From the NCBI GenBank assembly GCA_903872345.1, contig CAIQKM010000051.1, forward strand, positions 1 through 57,881: DNA of 57,881 nucleotides, in the 5' to 3' direction. The translations under genes and the position numbers were made by a program. Below the pieces are notes generated by a model. It was given only the letters and a program-made list of their open reading frames with translations, searched no databases and was not told the DNA's origin. Origin of the DNA: an uncultured Verrucomicrobia subdivision 3 bacterium. GTDB lineage: Bacteria; Verrucomicrobiota; Verrucomicrobiia; Limisphaerales; UBA11358. Below, in pieces: positions 7,931 through 17,660 of the stretch (within the stretch, counting starts at the first letter, position 1; each line of letters begins with the position of its first letter).

Positions 7931-10900
7931 ATGAAAAAAACGGCGGCTGACGGTCTTTTGAAAAGTATACTGACCGGATTTTTACTGGTGGCGGCGGTTG
8001 AGACTGCCCCGGCGGCGGTGGAACAGGATATTTTGTTCAGCTATGCGCCAAGTTACGCCACCAGCCTGGGCGGGGAGGCCAACACGCAGGTAAGTTTTGC
8101 GAACTTGGCGGCGGGGGTGAATGCGCTTTACGATCAAGTTGGGGCGGGGGCGCACTGGCATGTGGCGGGGTATTACCAGTCGGTCAACGACACGGTCAAC
8201 TGGACCACCACCGGCGGCATGGTGGGGTGGTTGTCCGGCAATAACGCAAATGTGGCGGATGTGGTCTCTTACGGCAATTCCGTAGGGGCGGATTTGGTCC
8301 TCTACGTCGTCCAGAACAGTGATTCCGGCAGTATTGCCGGTGTCACCCAGCAGCCGGGAACCTATGGCGTGGTCAATCCCGGTTCCGTCTGGTCGGCGGT
8401 CGTCGCGCATGAGATTGGCGGTCATGCCTATGGCTGCAATCATCAAGATGGCAAACTCAGTCCCAAGACCATCATGATGCACAATTACTGCGGCGGCGGA
8501 TCGGCGCCGCCCTATTTGTTCAGCGATCCCAATATCTGGTGGAATGGCGTGCAAATGATCGGCGACGGCCAGTCTTCCTGCCTGGGCGGCAGCGCCATCA
8601 ATGGCGATGACAACACCTACTGTCTCTCCGCCAACGCGCAAGGCGTCACCGACCGGCAATTGCGGGTGGTGTATGGCCCGGTGTTGACCAATGCCATCTT
8701 TCACTGGAGTTTCACCAATGCGGCCGGCGCGGCTCCGGCCGGCACGACCAACTATGATCTGATTTCCGGCGCACCCGCCATTGTGCGCGGCAACGGTGCC
8801 AACTATACCGGTGGCGCATTGCGGTTGCCAGGCGGCACCACGGGGAATGTGGCGATGAGCTCCATGTCTGCCTACATTGATTTGCCGAATGGCATCGTTT
8901 CCGCGCAGACGAATATCACCATCGAAATTTGGGCGACGCCTTTGTCGGCACCGAGTTGGGCGCGAATTTTGGAGTTTGGTTCCTGCACGGGAGCCGGCGA
9001 CGGTTTGGGAGCGGCCGGCGAATACACCGGCGCCCCCAGCGATCCCGCCCCCGGTTCGACCAGCGCCAACAACGCCATCATGTTGAGCGCGACCGAGGGA
9101 ACCAGTCTCAACTCGCAACGTCTGGAAGGCCGGTTCAACAATACCAACGTGTTTGATTTTGACGCCGCCCTGGCCACCACTGCCGGCGTACAGCACTATT
9201 ACGCAATCACCTTTAAGGATGGCGCGGGGACTTACGGCAGCGCCGGCGGCCGCCTGCAATGGTATCGCGACGGCTATAACGCCGGCTGGGTGGACGTCAA
9301 CTTTCATCTCGCGAGCATCCAGGACGTAAACGACTGGCTGGGCCGTTCCCAGTGGAGCGGGGATGCGCTGGCGAACGTTGATTTTACGGAAGTCCGGATC
9401 AGCAACGTGGCCATGAATTCCTGGCAGGTCTTGGCAAACTATCTGGTCGGCCCCAATTATGCCGCGCCCTCGGCCACGCTGGTCGCCGGTGATTTGTGGA
9501 ACGGCGGCACCCGCTCGTTCAACTCCGCAGGCAACTGGAGCGATGGACTGACCCCGAGCGCGGGCAAGACTTATGAAATGTCCGACTTTAACCTGACCAC
9601 GCCCAACACCACCTCCGCCTATACGTTTGCCGGCGATTCCTTGCACGCCAGTGGTGGCATCTTCTTTTGCAGCGCCTCCGGCAGCTCCACCATCACGGTG
9701 AACAAATTCAAAATTGATGGCGAAGAGATCTGCAATTCCGGTTCCGGCACCTGCACCCTGGCGGGCAACCTGTACGTCACCAACGCCTGCGTCGTGCGCG
9801 GGGCCGGCGGTCCCGTCAATCTGGCGGCGAACTTAAACGGTTCCGGCTCGATTAACCTGTATGCCAGCACGGCGACCCTCACCGGCAACAACACCAACTT
9901 CACCGGCAAAATTCGGATCGGCAACGGCATCATCGGCTCCTTGAGTCTCACTTCCGAGGCGCAACTCGGGGCCAATCCGCCCGCTTTTGCCGCCGACCAA
10001 CTGTCGCTCAATCGCGGCTGGCTGTACACCACGGCGACGATGACCATCAGCAACAGCAATCGCGGCATTCTGATTGGGGCGAACGACGGTATCATCGACG
10101 TGGCGAGTGGAACGACCCTGACGCTGGCCAGTCAGTTGAGCAGTCCGGTCATCGGCAGCGGCATCATCGAAGGGGCCATCATCAAGCAGGACGCCGGCAC
10201 CTTGGTACTGAACAGTCCCAACAGCGGATTCACAGGACTGCTGGATGTCGATAGCGCCAGCACGACGGCCAACGACGGCGCCGTGCGCGTCGCCAACAAC
10301 ACGGTCCTCGCGAACGCCTTTTCACCGATTTATATTCGCAACAGCGGCTCCGGCAGCTCCACCTTGCAACTGGATGGTTCGAATGGCGGGCTCTCGCTGT
10401 GGCAGACCATTAGTTTGAATGGACGCGGCAGCAGCGTGCCGGCGATTGAAAGCCTGGCCGGCACGAACACCTTGTCCGGCGGCATCAGCACCTATGGGAG
10501 CGGTGGCTACCTGGTTCAGGTGGATGCCGGCATGCTCAATTTGGGCGGCACCCTGAGCGCGGCGGATACCGGCGCGGACACCCTTACCTTCCAAGGGGCC
10601 GGCACGGTGAATCTGAACGGCACCGTGGTCAATGGCACCGGCACCCTGAGCGTCAACAAGGCCGGCACCGGCGTCCTGAACTTCGGCGCCGGCAGCACTT
10701 ATGGCGGCGCCACCACGGTCAGCCAGGGAACGCTGGCCTTGCAATCCACCGCCAACCCGCTGTTGCACCTGACCTTCAACAACGCGGCGGGCGGCGGCAA
10801 TGGCACGGTCATTACCAACACCGGCACCGGCGGCGCGGCCCTCAACGGCACCATTGTGGGCGCGGGTGCCACCATCGTCACCGGCGGCCGGTTTGGCAAC

Positions 10901-13390
10901 GCGCTCAATTTCAACGGCACCGGCGGCGCGGCGGCCACCAACATTGTGCTCATTCCCAACAAGGTGGTCAGCACGGATGCGGCCGGCAGTTGGACCATTG
11001 GCTACTGGGTGAAGACCAGCACGGCGGGCGCGGTCATCATGTATCAGGGCGACGGCGGTTGGTCGAGCAGCGGGCAGACAACGTTTTACTTGAACAGCGA
11101 CAGCACCACCGCCGGCACCCATGCGGGCGCGGTTCGCTGGGCGGGCGGCTGGCTGACCGGCACGGCGGCGCTGAACAACAACGCCTGGCATTTTGTCGCC
11201 TTGGTGGACAATGCCGGCACCGAATCCATTTATGTGGACGGCAATGTGGACGCCGTGACCTCCAGCATGGGCCTGGCTTTGGCCAGTGGCGCCAATCAGT
11301 TGTGGATCGGCGGCTCGCCGGACAGCGGCGATGGCGGGGTAAAAATGACTGGCATGATCGACGAGGTATATATGTTCAACCGCGCGTTGAGCCAGGCGGA
11401 GGTGAAGTCGCTCTACGTCAACAATGCCATTACCAATGCCTCGGTGAACGTGCTGCCGGTGACCACGCCCGTCACCGTTTCCGCCGGCGCTGTGCTGGAT
11501 CTGGCCGGCGTCTCCCAAACCGTTGGCGGTCTGGCTGGCGGCGGCTATGTGACGAATTCCGGCACGGCGGCGACCCTGACCGTTTCCAACGTCAGTGGCA
11601 CGACGAGCTTCAGCGGCGGCATTCGCGACGCCTCGGCGGCCAATGCCGTGAACTTCGCCAAAACCGGCGCGGGCACCGCCATTCTCGCCGGCGTCAATGC
11701 CTATCACGGCAGCACCACCGTCAGCGGCGGCACCTTGAAGCTGTCGCCGGTGGCGGATGATTCGATCCTGCATTTGACCTTCAACAACGTGGCCGGCAGC
11801 GGCAACGGCACGGTGATTACCAATCTCGGCACCGGCGGCACGGCGCTGAACGGCACGATTGTCAGCACGGGCGGGGCAAGCATCGCGAGCGGCGGAAGAT
11901 TCGGCAACGCCCTGAGCCTGAATGGCACCGGTGGCAACGCTTCCAACAACATCGTCATCATTACTAATTCCGTGTTGAAAACCGATGCCTCCGCCACCTG
12001 GACCGTCGGCTATTGGCTCAAGACCAGTACCGCCGGCGCGGTCATCATGTATCAAGGCGACGGCACCTGGTCGAGCAGCGGCCAGACCATGTTCTATTTG
12101 AACAATAACAGTACCAGCTCGGGCACTCATGCCGGGGCGGTGCGTTGGGCGGGCGGCTGGCTGACCGGCACCGCCGCCCTGAACAATAACGCGTGGCATT
12201 TTGTGACCCTGGTGGACAATGCCGGAACGGAGTCCATCTACGTGGATGGCAGTCTCGACACCGTGACCTCCTCCATGGCCAATCCGCTGGCCGGCGGGGC
12301 CAATCAAATCTGGATTGGCGGCTCGCCGGATGGCGGGGACGGCGCGGTGAAAATGACCGGCCTGATTGACGAAGTTTATATGTATAACCGGGCTTTGAGT
12401 GCGACGGAAATTCAATCGTTATACAATAGCAACCTGGTGTTCACCAACAGCGGTAACGTGCTGCCCACCACCACACCGGTGACCGTGGCGGCCGGCGCCA
12501 CCCTGGATGTCGGCGGGGTGTCGCAAACCATTGCTTCGCTTGCCGGCGTCGGTCTGGTAACGAACACCGGAACGGCCGCCACACTGACCGTTTCCAACAC
12601 CACGGGCACCACCACTTTCAGCGGCAGTTTGGGCGATGCTTCGACGACCAGTGCGCTGAGCCTGATTCAAAATGGCGGTGGCACCACCATCCTGTCCGGT
12701 GCGAACACCTATCGCGGGACAACGACCGTCAAAGGCGGAACCTTGTTGCTCAATGGCTCGATTGGCAGCGGCACCGTCACCGTGGCGAATGGCGGCACCT
12801 TGGGCGGCAGTGGCAGCCTTGGTGGCGCCCTCACGGTTCAATCGGGCGGTACGCTGGCTCCCGGCGGCGGACTGACCACGCTCAGTGCCGCCGGCAGTGT
12901 GGCCCTTCAGACCGGCGGCACGACATTTCTGGAAATCAGCAAGGCGGCAAATACCAATGACCAGTTGATCGCCGGCGGCAGCCTGACCTTGGGCGGTACA
13001 CTTGTCGTAACGAATCTGGGCGGCACGTTGGCGGCCGGAGACCGGTTTACCTTATTCCGAGCCGGCACGTTCAGCGGCGCATTCAATTCCAATTCCCTGC
13101 CCGTCTTGAATAGCGGACTGGCCTGGAACACGGCCAGCCTGACCAATGGCATTATCAGTGTGGTGGCCACCACGCCGGTCAACTTGGTTTGGACGGCGAC
13201 GGGTACGGGTTTAAACTTCTCCTGGCCGGCGGGTTATGTTGGCTGGCGGCTGCAGGCGCAAACCAATTCCCTCAATGCCGGCCTCGGTACCAACTGGGCG
13301 GAGGTAATGGGCGCGAGCCTCACAAACAATGTCACCCTGCCGTTGGATGCCACGCAGGGGAGCGTGTTCTACCGGTTGATTTTCCCCTGA
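7931..13390 (+). CDS. Giant secreted metalloprotease/LamG/PATR-repeat protein
   Basis: This protein of about 1819 residues is probably exported and cell-surface or extracellular. The start at 7931 gives MKKTAADGL plus a hydrophobic signal core ending APAAV. An alternative ATG at 7901 overlaps the previous stop. The domains in order are: a zinc protease of metzincin style with HEIGGHAYGCNH (about residues 158-169), a LamG/concanavalin-like domain (about 265-500), passenger-associated transport repeats with Gly/Thr/Asn-rich beta-helix sequence, two nearly identical LamG domains (about 945-1170 and 1280-1505), more PATR, and a C-terminal module of about 70 residues ending SVFYRLIFP. No outer-membrane barrel is present. 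Likely roles are adhesion and polymer or protein degradation, which is inference. Confidence 0.85.
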   Translation: MKKTAADGLLKSILTGFLLVAAVETAPAAVEQDILFSYAPSYATSLGGEANTQVSFANLAAGVNALYDQVGAGAHWHVAGYYQSVNDTVNWTTTGGMVGWLSGNNANVADVVSYGNSVGADLVLYVVQNSDSGSIAGVTQQPGTYGVVNPGSVWSAVVAHEIGGHAYGCNHQDGKLSPKTIMMHNYCGGGSAPPYLFSDPNIWWNGVQMIGDGQSSCLGGSAINGDDNTYCLSANAQGVTDRQLRVVYGPVLTNAIFHWSFTNAAGAAPAGTTNYDLISGAPAIVRGNGANYTGGALRLPGGTTGNVAMSSMSAYIDLPNGIVSAQTNITIEIWATPLSAPSWARILEFGSCTGAGDGLGAAGEYTGAPSDPAPGSTSANNAIMLSATEGTSLNSQRLEGRFNNTNVFDFDAALATTAGVQHYYAITFKDGAGTYGSAGGRLQWYRDGYNAGWVDVNFHLASIQDVNDWLGRSQWSGDALANVDFTEVRISNVAMNSWQVLANYLVGPNYAAPSATLVAGDLWNGGTRSFNSAGNWSDGLTPSAGKTYEMSDFNLTTPNTTSAYTFAGDSLHASGGIFFCSASGSSTITVNKFKIDGEEICNSGSGTCTLAGNLYVTNACVVRGAGGPVNLAANLNGSGSINLYASTATLTGNNTNFTGKIRIGNGIIGSLSLTSEAQLGANPPAFAADQLSLNRGWLYTTATMTISNSNRGILIGANDGIIDVASGTTLTLASQLSSPVIGSGIIEGAIIKQDAGTLVLNSPNSGFTGLLDVDSASTTANDGAVRVANNTVLANAFSPIYIRNSGSGSSTLQLDGSNGGLSLWQTISLNGRGSSVPAIESLAGTNTLSGGISTYGSGGYLVQVDAGMLNLGGTLSAADTGADTLTFQGAGTVNLNGTVVNGTGTLSVNKAGTGVLNFGAGSTYGGATTVSQGTLALQSTANPLLHLTFNNAAGGGNGTVITNTGTGGAALNGTIVGAGATIVTGGRFGNALNFNGTGGAAATNIVLIPNKVVSTDAAGSWTIGYWVKTSTAGAVIMYQGDGGWSSSGQTTFYLNSDSTTAGTHAGAVRWAGGWLTGTAALNNNAWHFVALVDNAGTESIYVDGNVDAVTSSMGLALASGANQLWIGGSPDSGDGGVKMTGMIDEVYMFNRALSQAEVKSLYVNNAITNASVNVLPVTTPVTVSAGAVLDLAGVSQTVGGLAGGGYVTNSGTAATLTVSNVSGTTSFSGGIRDASAANAVNFAKTGAGTAILAGVNAYHGSTTVSGGTLKLSPVADDSILHLTFNNVAGSGNGTVITNLGTGGTALNGTIVSTGGASIASGGRFGNALSLNGTGGNASNNIVIITNSVLKTDASATWTVGYWLKTSTAGAVIMYQGDGTWSSSGQTMFYLNNNSTSSGTHAGAVRWAGGWLTGTAALNNNAWHFVTLVDNAGTESIYVDGSLDTVTSSMANPLAGGANQIWIGGSPDGGDGAVKMTGLIDEVYMYNRALSATEIQSLYNSNLVFTNSGNVLPTTTPVTVAAGATLDVGGVSQTIASLAGVGLVTNTGTAATLTVSNTTGTTTFSGSLGDASTTSALSLIQNGGGTTILSGANTYRGTTTVKGGTLLLNGSIGSGTVTVANGGTLGGSGSLGGALTVQSGGTLAPGGGLTTLSAAGSVALQTGGTTFLEISKAANTNDQLIAGGSLTLGGTLVVTNLGGTLAAGDRFTLFRAGTFSGAFNSNSLPVLNSGLAWNTASLTNGIISVVATTPVNLVWTATGTGLNFSWPAGYVGWRLQAQTNSLNAGLGTNWAEVMGASLTNNVTLPLDATQGSVFYRLIFP
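10760..12547 (+). repeat. Duplicated LamG/PATR segment inside the giant protease gene
   Basis: About 780 bp starting near 10760 is repeated from about 11767, in the same frame. Both copies encode LHLTFNN, GRFGNAL, TSTAGAVIMYQGDG, HAGAVRWAGGWLTGTAALNNN and a 'VNVLP/GNVLP ... TPVTV' linker with only scattered differences. This is a direct domain duplication. Confidence 0.85.
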
Positions 13391-13460
13391 ATCTAGACGA
13401 CACCATTTGCCACATGTTTGGTTTTAAGGATTCCTCCCCGTTACTTCGGCCTCAACTGAA

Positions 13461-13751
13461 CCCCGTTACGGCTGGTACCTCGTCGCCATCGTAACAGCGG
13501 CAAAGCGCTGGAGGTGCCGGGAGCAAACACCAACAATGGGATTCAATTGGATCAAAACGCCTACAGCGGTATGGATTTCAGCTACCATACCAATCTGCTT
13601 CTCCCGGCCATCTTCAATCCCGCCGCCAATTATCTGGGCCTGCTGGCCGGGGTGGACACCGGCGTCTCTAAACCCATCCGTCACCGGCACAAATTATCAG
13701 GTGACCATCCCCCCCACGAACGCCGCCATGTTCTTCCGCCTGCAAAGATGA
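13461..13751 (+). pseudogene. Remnant of a secreted protein with ricin-type lectin domain
   Basis: One frame from 13490 reads RNSGKALEVPGANTNNGIQL, followed by DQNAYSG, as in ricin B-type carbohydrate-binding domains (NSGKxLxVxGxSTxxGxxVxxW pattern). It continues to about 13680. A second frame then carries TGTNYQVTIPPTNAAMFFRL and stops at 13751, which is the C-terminal module style of the other secreted proteins here. No start codon or signal peptide fits and the two parts are out of frame. This looks like the decayed tail of a gene lost after the protease gene. Confidence 0.6.
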
Positions 13752-13910
13752 TTTCATGGCATTCGGCTGATTTGGAGCGGACCCTTGCGCCCATCTGCAA
13801 TTCGTTGGCCATCGTCCGTTTGTTCTAGTCCGTTTGGCTCGACTTCCGGCAGGTACGCTGCAACTTAAAGGAAACAACCGGCGTCTGATGTTTCAACTCA
13901 TACCATTTGC

Positions 13911-15473
13911 ATGACAGCGAACCAGTTTCCTTTACGCACCCGCCGTTGGCTCACGCTGCTCCTGGCCGGCGGGCTGGTCGGACATTTTCATGCGTCGTCT
14001 GCGGCGGAAAGTGTCTGGGCCCGCCCCGACGCGGCCGGACGGCTCACCTACCAGACCATGCCCACGGGCGACCGGCTGCTGGATTTTTCGTACGCGGGTT
14101 ACGAGGGCGGCGGCGTGAAGATTCCGGACGTGCCGGTCAAGCTGACGGTGGCGCCGGGCGCCGGCGATGATTCGGCGGCCATCCAAAATGCGATCAACCA
14201 GGTTTCGCAACTGGCGTTGGTGGATGGCTTTCGCGGAACCGTGCAACTGGCGCCGGGAAACTTTCATTGCAGCCAAACGTTGGAAATCAAGACGGGCGGC
14301 GTGGTGCTCCGCGGAAGCGGTCCCGGGGAAGGCGGCACCACGATTACCATGACCGGCAACCCGCACTTGTGCTTTTCAATCAAGGGCGATGGCGCCGCCA
14401 AGCCCATCGGCAAACCGGCGGCCATCACGGATGCGTATGTGGCGGCCGGAACATCCTCGTTTCACGTGAGTCATCCGGAAGATTTTGCGGCGGGCGACAG
14501 CGTGCTGCTCAACCGCCCGGCCACGCCGGCCTGGGTGAAATTCATGGGCATGGACACGCTCGTCCGCAACGGCAAACCGGAACACTGGCTTTCCGGCGAG
14601 ATGCATGCGGAGCGGACGATCAAGAGCATTGCAGGCAACCTCGTTACGCTGACCGTGCCGCTGGCGGATTCGTTTGACGCCCGGTATCTGAATCCGCCCG
14701 GCGGCACGATGGTGAAGTGCGATCTCTCCGCGCGGCCGCGGCACATCGGCGTGGAAAATCTGCGCCTTGTCTCGCCCCCGCAGGCGCTCACCATCAACCA
14801 GGCGCTCAACCGGGCGTTGCGCATGGACGGGGTGTCGGATTCTTGGGTGCGCGATCTGGCGGTGGAAAACACCATGAACAGCTTTTACTTTGGCGACCAG
14901 ACCAGCCGCCTGACGGTGGATCGCGTGAACATCCGGCACGACGCCGCGAGTCTGGGCGCGGCCAAGCCGGAAGATTTCTGGGCCGGCGGCACGCAAACCT
15001 TCATCACCCGCTGTTCCGCCACGGGGAACAATGTGTTTTATTTTTCCACGGGCGCGCGGATGATGGGACCGGTGGTGGTGCTGAATTGCACCTTTTACGG
15101 CACCGGTCACATCCAGCCGCACATGCGCTGGGGTACGGGGCTGCTCCTGGACAATTGCAAGGTGCCGCAAAGCGGCATCGACCTGATGGACCGGGGCATC
15201 ATGGGTTCCGGCCACGGCTGGACCATCGGCTGGTCGGTGGCCTGGAATTGCACGGCCAAGACCTTCACCATTCAGCAGCCGCCGGGTTCGATGAACTGGG
15301 CCATCGGCTGCCAAGGCCGGCTGGAAAGCGGCACCCAGCCGGGCAGCCCCAACAAAAAATTGCCGAATGGCATCATTGATTCACCGGAAACTCCCGTGGC
15401 CCCGGCCAGCCTTTATCTGGCCCAGTTGCGTGAGCGGTTGGGTCCGCAGGCGCTGGCGAATATTGGATACTAA
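13911..15473 (+). CDS. Secreted right-handed beta-helix (pectate lyase-like) protein
   Basis: This 520-residue protein has an N-terminal signal peptide (RRWLTLLLAGGLVGHF ... SSAAES). A GDDSAAIQNAINQ segment near residue 85 and FRGTVQLAPGNFHCSQTLEI near 107 are the usual opening of pectate-lyase-superfamily beta-helix proteins. Later repeats alternate short beta strands and turns (VENLRLVSPP, VRDLAVENTMN, FITRCSATGN, VVLNCTFYG). Proteins of this fold act as polysaccharide lyases, hydrolases or epimerases, but the active site cannot be assigned by eye. The start has no Shine-Dalgarno sequence. The gene ends convergent with the histidine kinase gene, 18 bp apart. Confidence 0.75.
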   Translation: MTANQFPLRTRRWLTLLLAGGLVGHFHASSAAESVWARPDAAGRLTYQTMPTGDRLLDFSYAGYEGGGVKIPDVPVKLTVAPGAGDDSAAIQNAINQVSQLALVDGFRGTVQLAPGNFHCSQTLEIKTGGVVLRGSGPGEGGTTITMTGNPHLCFSIKGDGAAKPIGKPAAITDAYVAAGTSSFHVSHPEDFAAGDSVLLNRPATPAWVKFMGMDTLVRNGKPEHWLSGEMHAERTIKSIAGNLVTLTVPLADSFDARYLNPPGGTMVKCDLSARPRHIGVENLRLVSPPQALTINQALNRALRMDGVSDSWVRDLAVENTMNSFYFGDQTSRLTVDRVNIRHDAASLGAAKPEDFWAGGTQTFITRCSATGNNVFYFSTGARMMGPVVVLNCTFYGTGHIQPHMRWGTGLLLDNCKVPQSGIDLMDRGIMGSGHGWTIGWSVAWNCTAKTFTIQQPPGSMNWAIGCQGRLESGTQPGSPNKKLPNGIIDSPETPVAPASLYLAQLRERLGPQALANIGY

Positions 15474-15491
15474 ACTATTACACCCGCCGTT

Positions 15492-16856
15492 TCATTCCGG
15501 CAGGCGAACGGTGAAGGTGGCCCCGCGACCCGCTTCGCTAACAACTTCAATCGTGCCGCCATGGGCTTGGATGATGGCCTTGGTGATGGCGAGTCCCAAA
15601 CCAGTGCGACCCTGGCCGGCGGTGCGCGCGGAATCCACGCGATAAAACCGGTCGAAGATGTGCGGCAAATGCTCGGCACTGATGCCTGGACCGTTGTCGC
15701 TTACGGTCAAAACGGCCATTCCTCCGACCAGTCGTGTGCTAACCCAGACTTCGCCGCCGCGCTGGTTGTGATGTATGGCATTGGTCAGCAAATTAGTGAC
15801 GACGAGCGTGAGGCGGTCGCCATCGGCGCGGCATGGCGTCGTGGCCAGGTCCGATTTGATGGTGATGACCTGCCCGGCCGCCAGCGGCAGCAGGAGTTTT
15901 AAGACGTCCGCCACCGTTTCCGCCAGATCTAGCGGGTTGCGCTGCACCGTTTCCTGGCCGGAATCGAGGCGGGCCAGTTCAAGCAAGGATTCGATGAGCC
16001 GGCGCATGCGCTGAGCGGCGCGCTGGCTGGCTTCAAAGGCCTCGCGATGTTCGGGGTTTTCACAGTCACTGGCCAGACCGTTTTGCAAATGGGTGAGCAT
16101 GACGGTAACGGGGGTGCGCAGTTCATGCGCGGCATCGGCGGTGAAACGAGCCTGCTGGGCAAAGGCGGCATCCAGCCGGGCAAAGGTGGCGTTCAGCACG
16201 GCGGCGAGCTGGCTGAGTTCGCTGCCGGTGTTTTCCACCGGAATGCGCTGGGTCAGGTCCCCCGTGGCAATTTTGCCGGCGGTGACACTGATTTCATGGA
16301 TCGGGCGCAAAGCCCGCGCCACCAGCCAGGAGCCCGTGGCGAGCCCCAGCAGCAAAACGGTCGCGCCAATGCCGGCCAGCCGCCAGGCGAGCTGGCGCAG
16401 ACCGGCGGCGTCTGCGGCAATGGAACGGCCCACGAGCACGCAATCATTCGGTCCGGGAAACAGGAAGGCTTCGCGCAACTGGCCGCGCTGGCGAACCGTC
16501 GGCGCGCCCGCCTCGGGTCGCGGCACGTCGCGTGGCGCGGTGGCCGAATAAATGACGGGTGTCTGACTGTGATGCAACCAAACCACGTAGTAGCATGAAT
16601 CGTCTCCTCCCTGATCAAACCGGGCGGCATTGCGGCCGGAAATGACGAATTCGCGCAACTGGCCTTCGCCTGGCCGGACGGGATGCTGGGATTCAACGAG
16701 CAAAGGCAAGCGCCGCTGCAATTCCTCGTCCAGCCGCCGGGCTTGCCGGCCGCTTTCCAACTGATAGACCGCCATGCCAAAACCGCACAGCACGGTGAAC
16801 AGCAACAGACCGTACCACAGTTGCAGACGCCAGCGGATGGAGGAGAAGAAATTCAT
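15492..16856 (-). CDS. Sensor histidine kinase (HAMP-HisKA-HATPase)
   Basis: This 454-residue inner-membrane kinase phosphorylates the response regulator encoded just upstream. It has a first membrane helix (residues 12-30), a periplasmic sensor of about 130 residues, a second helix (about 158-182), a HAMP linker (ALRPIHEIS ... GDLTQRIPV), HisKA with phosphorylated His in AAHELRTPV, and HATPase_c with N box NLLTNAIHHN, G1 DNGPGI, F box FDRFYR and G2 GLGLAI. The domain order matches OmpR-partner kinases of the CusS/QseC class. Its start overlaps the regulator stop as ATGA, so the pair is translationally coupled. The ligand is unknown. Confidence 0.92.
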   Translation of the reverse strand: MNFFSSIRWRLQLWYGLLLFTVLCGFGMAVYQLESGRQARRLDEELQRRLPLLVESQHPVRPGEGQLREFVISGRNAARFDQGGDDSCYYVVWLHHSQTPVIYSATAPRDVPRPEAGAPTVRQRGQLREAFLFPGPNDCVLVGRSIAADAAGLRQLAWRLAGIGATVLLLGLATGSWLVARALRPIHEISVTAGKIATGDLTQRIPVENTGSELSQLAAVLNATFARLDAAFAQQARFTADAAHELRTPVTVMLTHLQNGLASDCENPEHREAFEASQRAAQRMRRLIESLLELARLDSGQETVQRNPLDLAETVADVLKLLLPLAAGQVITIKSDLATTPCRADGDRLTLVVTNLLTNAIHHNQRGGEVWVSTRLVGGMAVLTVSDNGPGISAEHLPHIFDRFYRVDSARTAGQGRTGLGLAITKAIIQAHGGTIEVVSEAGRGATFTVRLPE

Positions 16857-17503
16857 GCGATGGAATAGCCATGACCGCGCCGGGTCAGGATAAACTCCTG
16901 CCCAAGTTTCTTGCGCAGATTGAAAACATGCACGTCCAGCACATTGGAAAGCGTGTCATCGTTCTCATCGAAGAGATGTTCATAGAGATCCGTGCGGGTG
17001 ACGACCTCACCGCGATGCAAGGCGAGATATTCAAGGACAATATATTCCCGCGCGGTGAGGGTGACGGGCTGCCCCGCGCGGGTGACCGTGCGCGCGGCGG
17101 TGTCGAGCTGCACCTCGCCGATGACCAGCAGGCTGCGGGTCTGCCGGGTGCTGCGGCGGATGATGGCCCGCAGGCGGGCAAAGAGTTCGGCGTTGTCGAA
17201 CGGTTTGACCAGATAATCATCCGCGCCGGTGTCGAGCCCCCGGACGCGGTCGGCGCTGCGGTCGCGCGCGGTGAGCATGAGCACGGGCGTGGCCTTGGCT
17301 TCACGCAAACGGGCAAGCAATTCCCAGCCATCAAGGCGGGGCAGCATGACATCCAAAACAATGGCGTCGTAATCGGCGGCTTGCGCCTTGAACAGGCCTT
17401 CCTCGCCATCGGCGGCCGCATCCACGGCGTAGCCTTGACGGCGCAGGGCGCTCACCAGGCCGGCGAGCAGGTCGGGTTCGTCTTCCACCACCAGGAGTCT
17501 CAT
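16853..17503 (-). CDS. OmpR/PhoB-family response regulator
   Basis: This regulator of about 216 residues starts at ATG 17503 (MRLLVVEDEPDLL). An upstream in-frame start at 17563 adds an unlikely Gln/Ala-rich leader. The receiver has acidic pocket EDE, phospho-acceptor Asp in IVLDVMLP, Thr in LMLTARD and Lys in LVKPFD. The C-terminal winged helix has LTAREYIVLEYLALHRGEVV and ends NLRKKLGQEFILTRRGHGY, typical of OmpR DNA-binding domains. It is transcribed divergently from the YHYH operon with 180 bp between, so it probably controls that operon and itself. Confidence 0.92.
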   Translation of the reverse strand: MRLLVVEDEPDLLAGLVSALRRQGYAVDAAADGEEGLFKAQAADYDAIVLDVMLPRLDGWELLARLREAKATPVLMLTARDRSADRVRGLDTGADDYLVKPFDNAELFARLRAIIRRSTRQTRSLLVIGEVQLDTAARTVTRAGQPVTLTAREYIVLEYLALHRGEVVTRTDLYEHLFDENDDTLSNVLDVHVFNLRKKLGQEFILTRRGHGYSIA

Positions 17504-17644
17504 TGCGTGCGCCTGTTGTAACAGGTCGGGCGCGGTTTGACACGCTGTTTGGAACGCATTCACGGGGCCATCCTACCGGACTCAGGATTAATGCCAGATG
17601 AATGGTTGCGGAATTATTTAGATTTTGCCCAAGGGGCGGAAGCC

Positions 17645-17660
17645 TTAATGTCCTGTTAAT
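17645..17660 (+). promoter_or_regulatory. Candidate response-regulator operator (TTAAT direct repeat)
   Basis: TTAAT at 17645-17649 is repeated at 17656-17660, an 11-bp period on one face of the helix as used by OmpR-family regulators. A third TTAATG at 17588 has similar flanks. It lies 24 bp before the YHYH gene in the divergent region. The short motif means chance is possible. Confidence 0.3.

Noticed and set aside
10322..12415. A very long open frame antisense to the giant protease gene (about 700 codons)
   Set aside because: Its translation is Arg/Gly/Ala/His-rich without domains. It is a by-product of GC-rich repetitive coding DNA on the other strand.
15560..17216. Several plus-strand frames over the kinase and regulator genes
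   Set aside because: They are shadows of two clearly recognised minus-strand genes with complete motifs.
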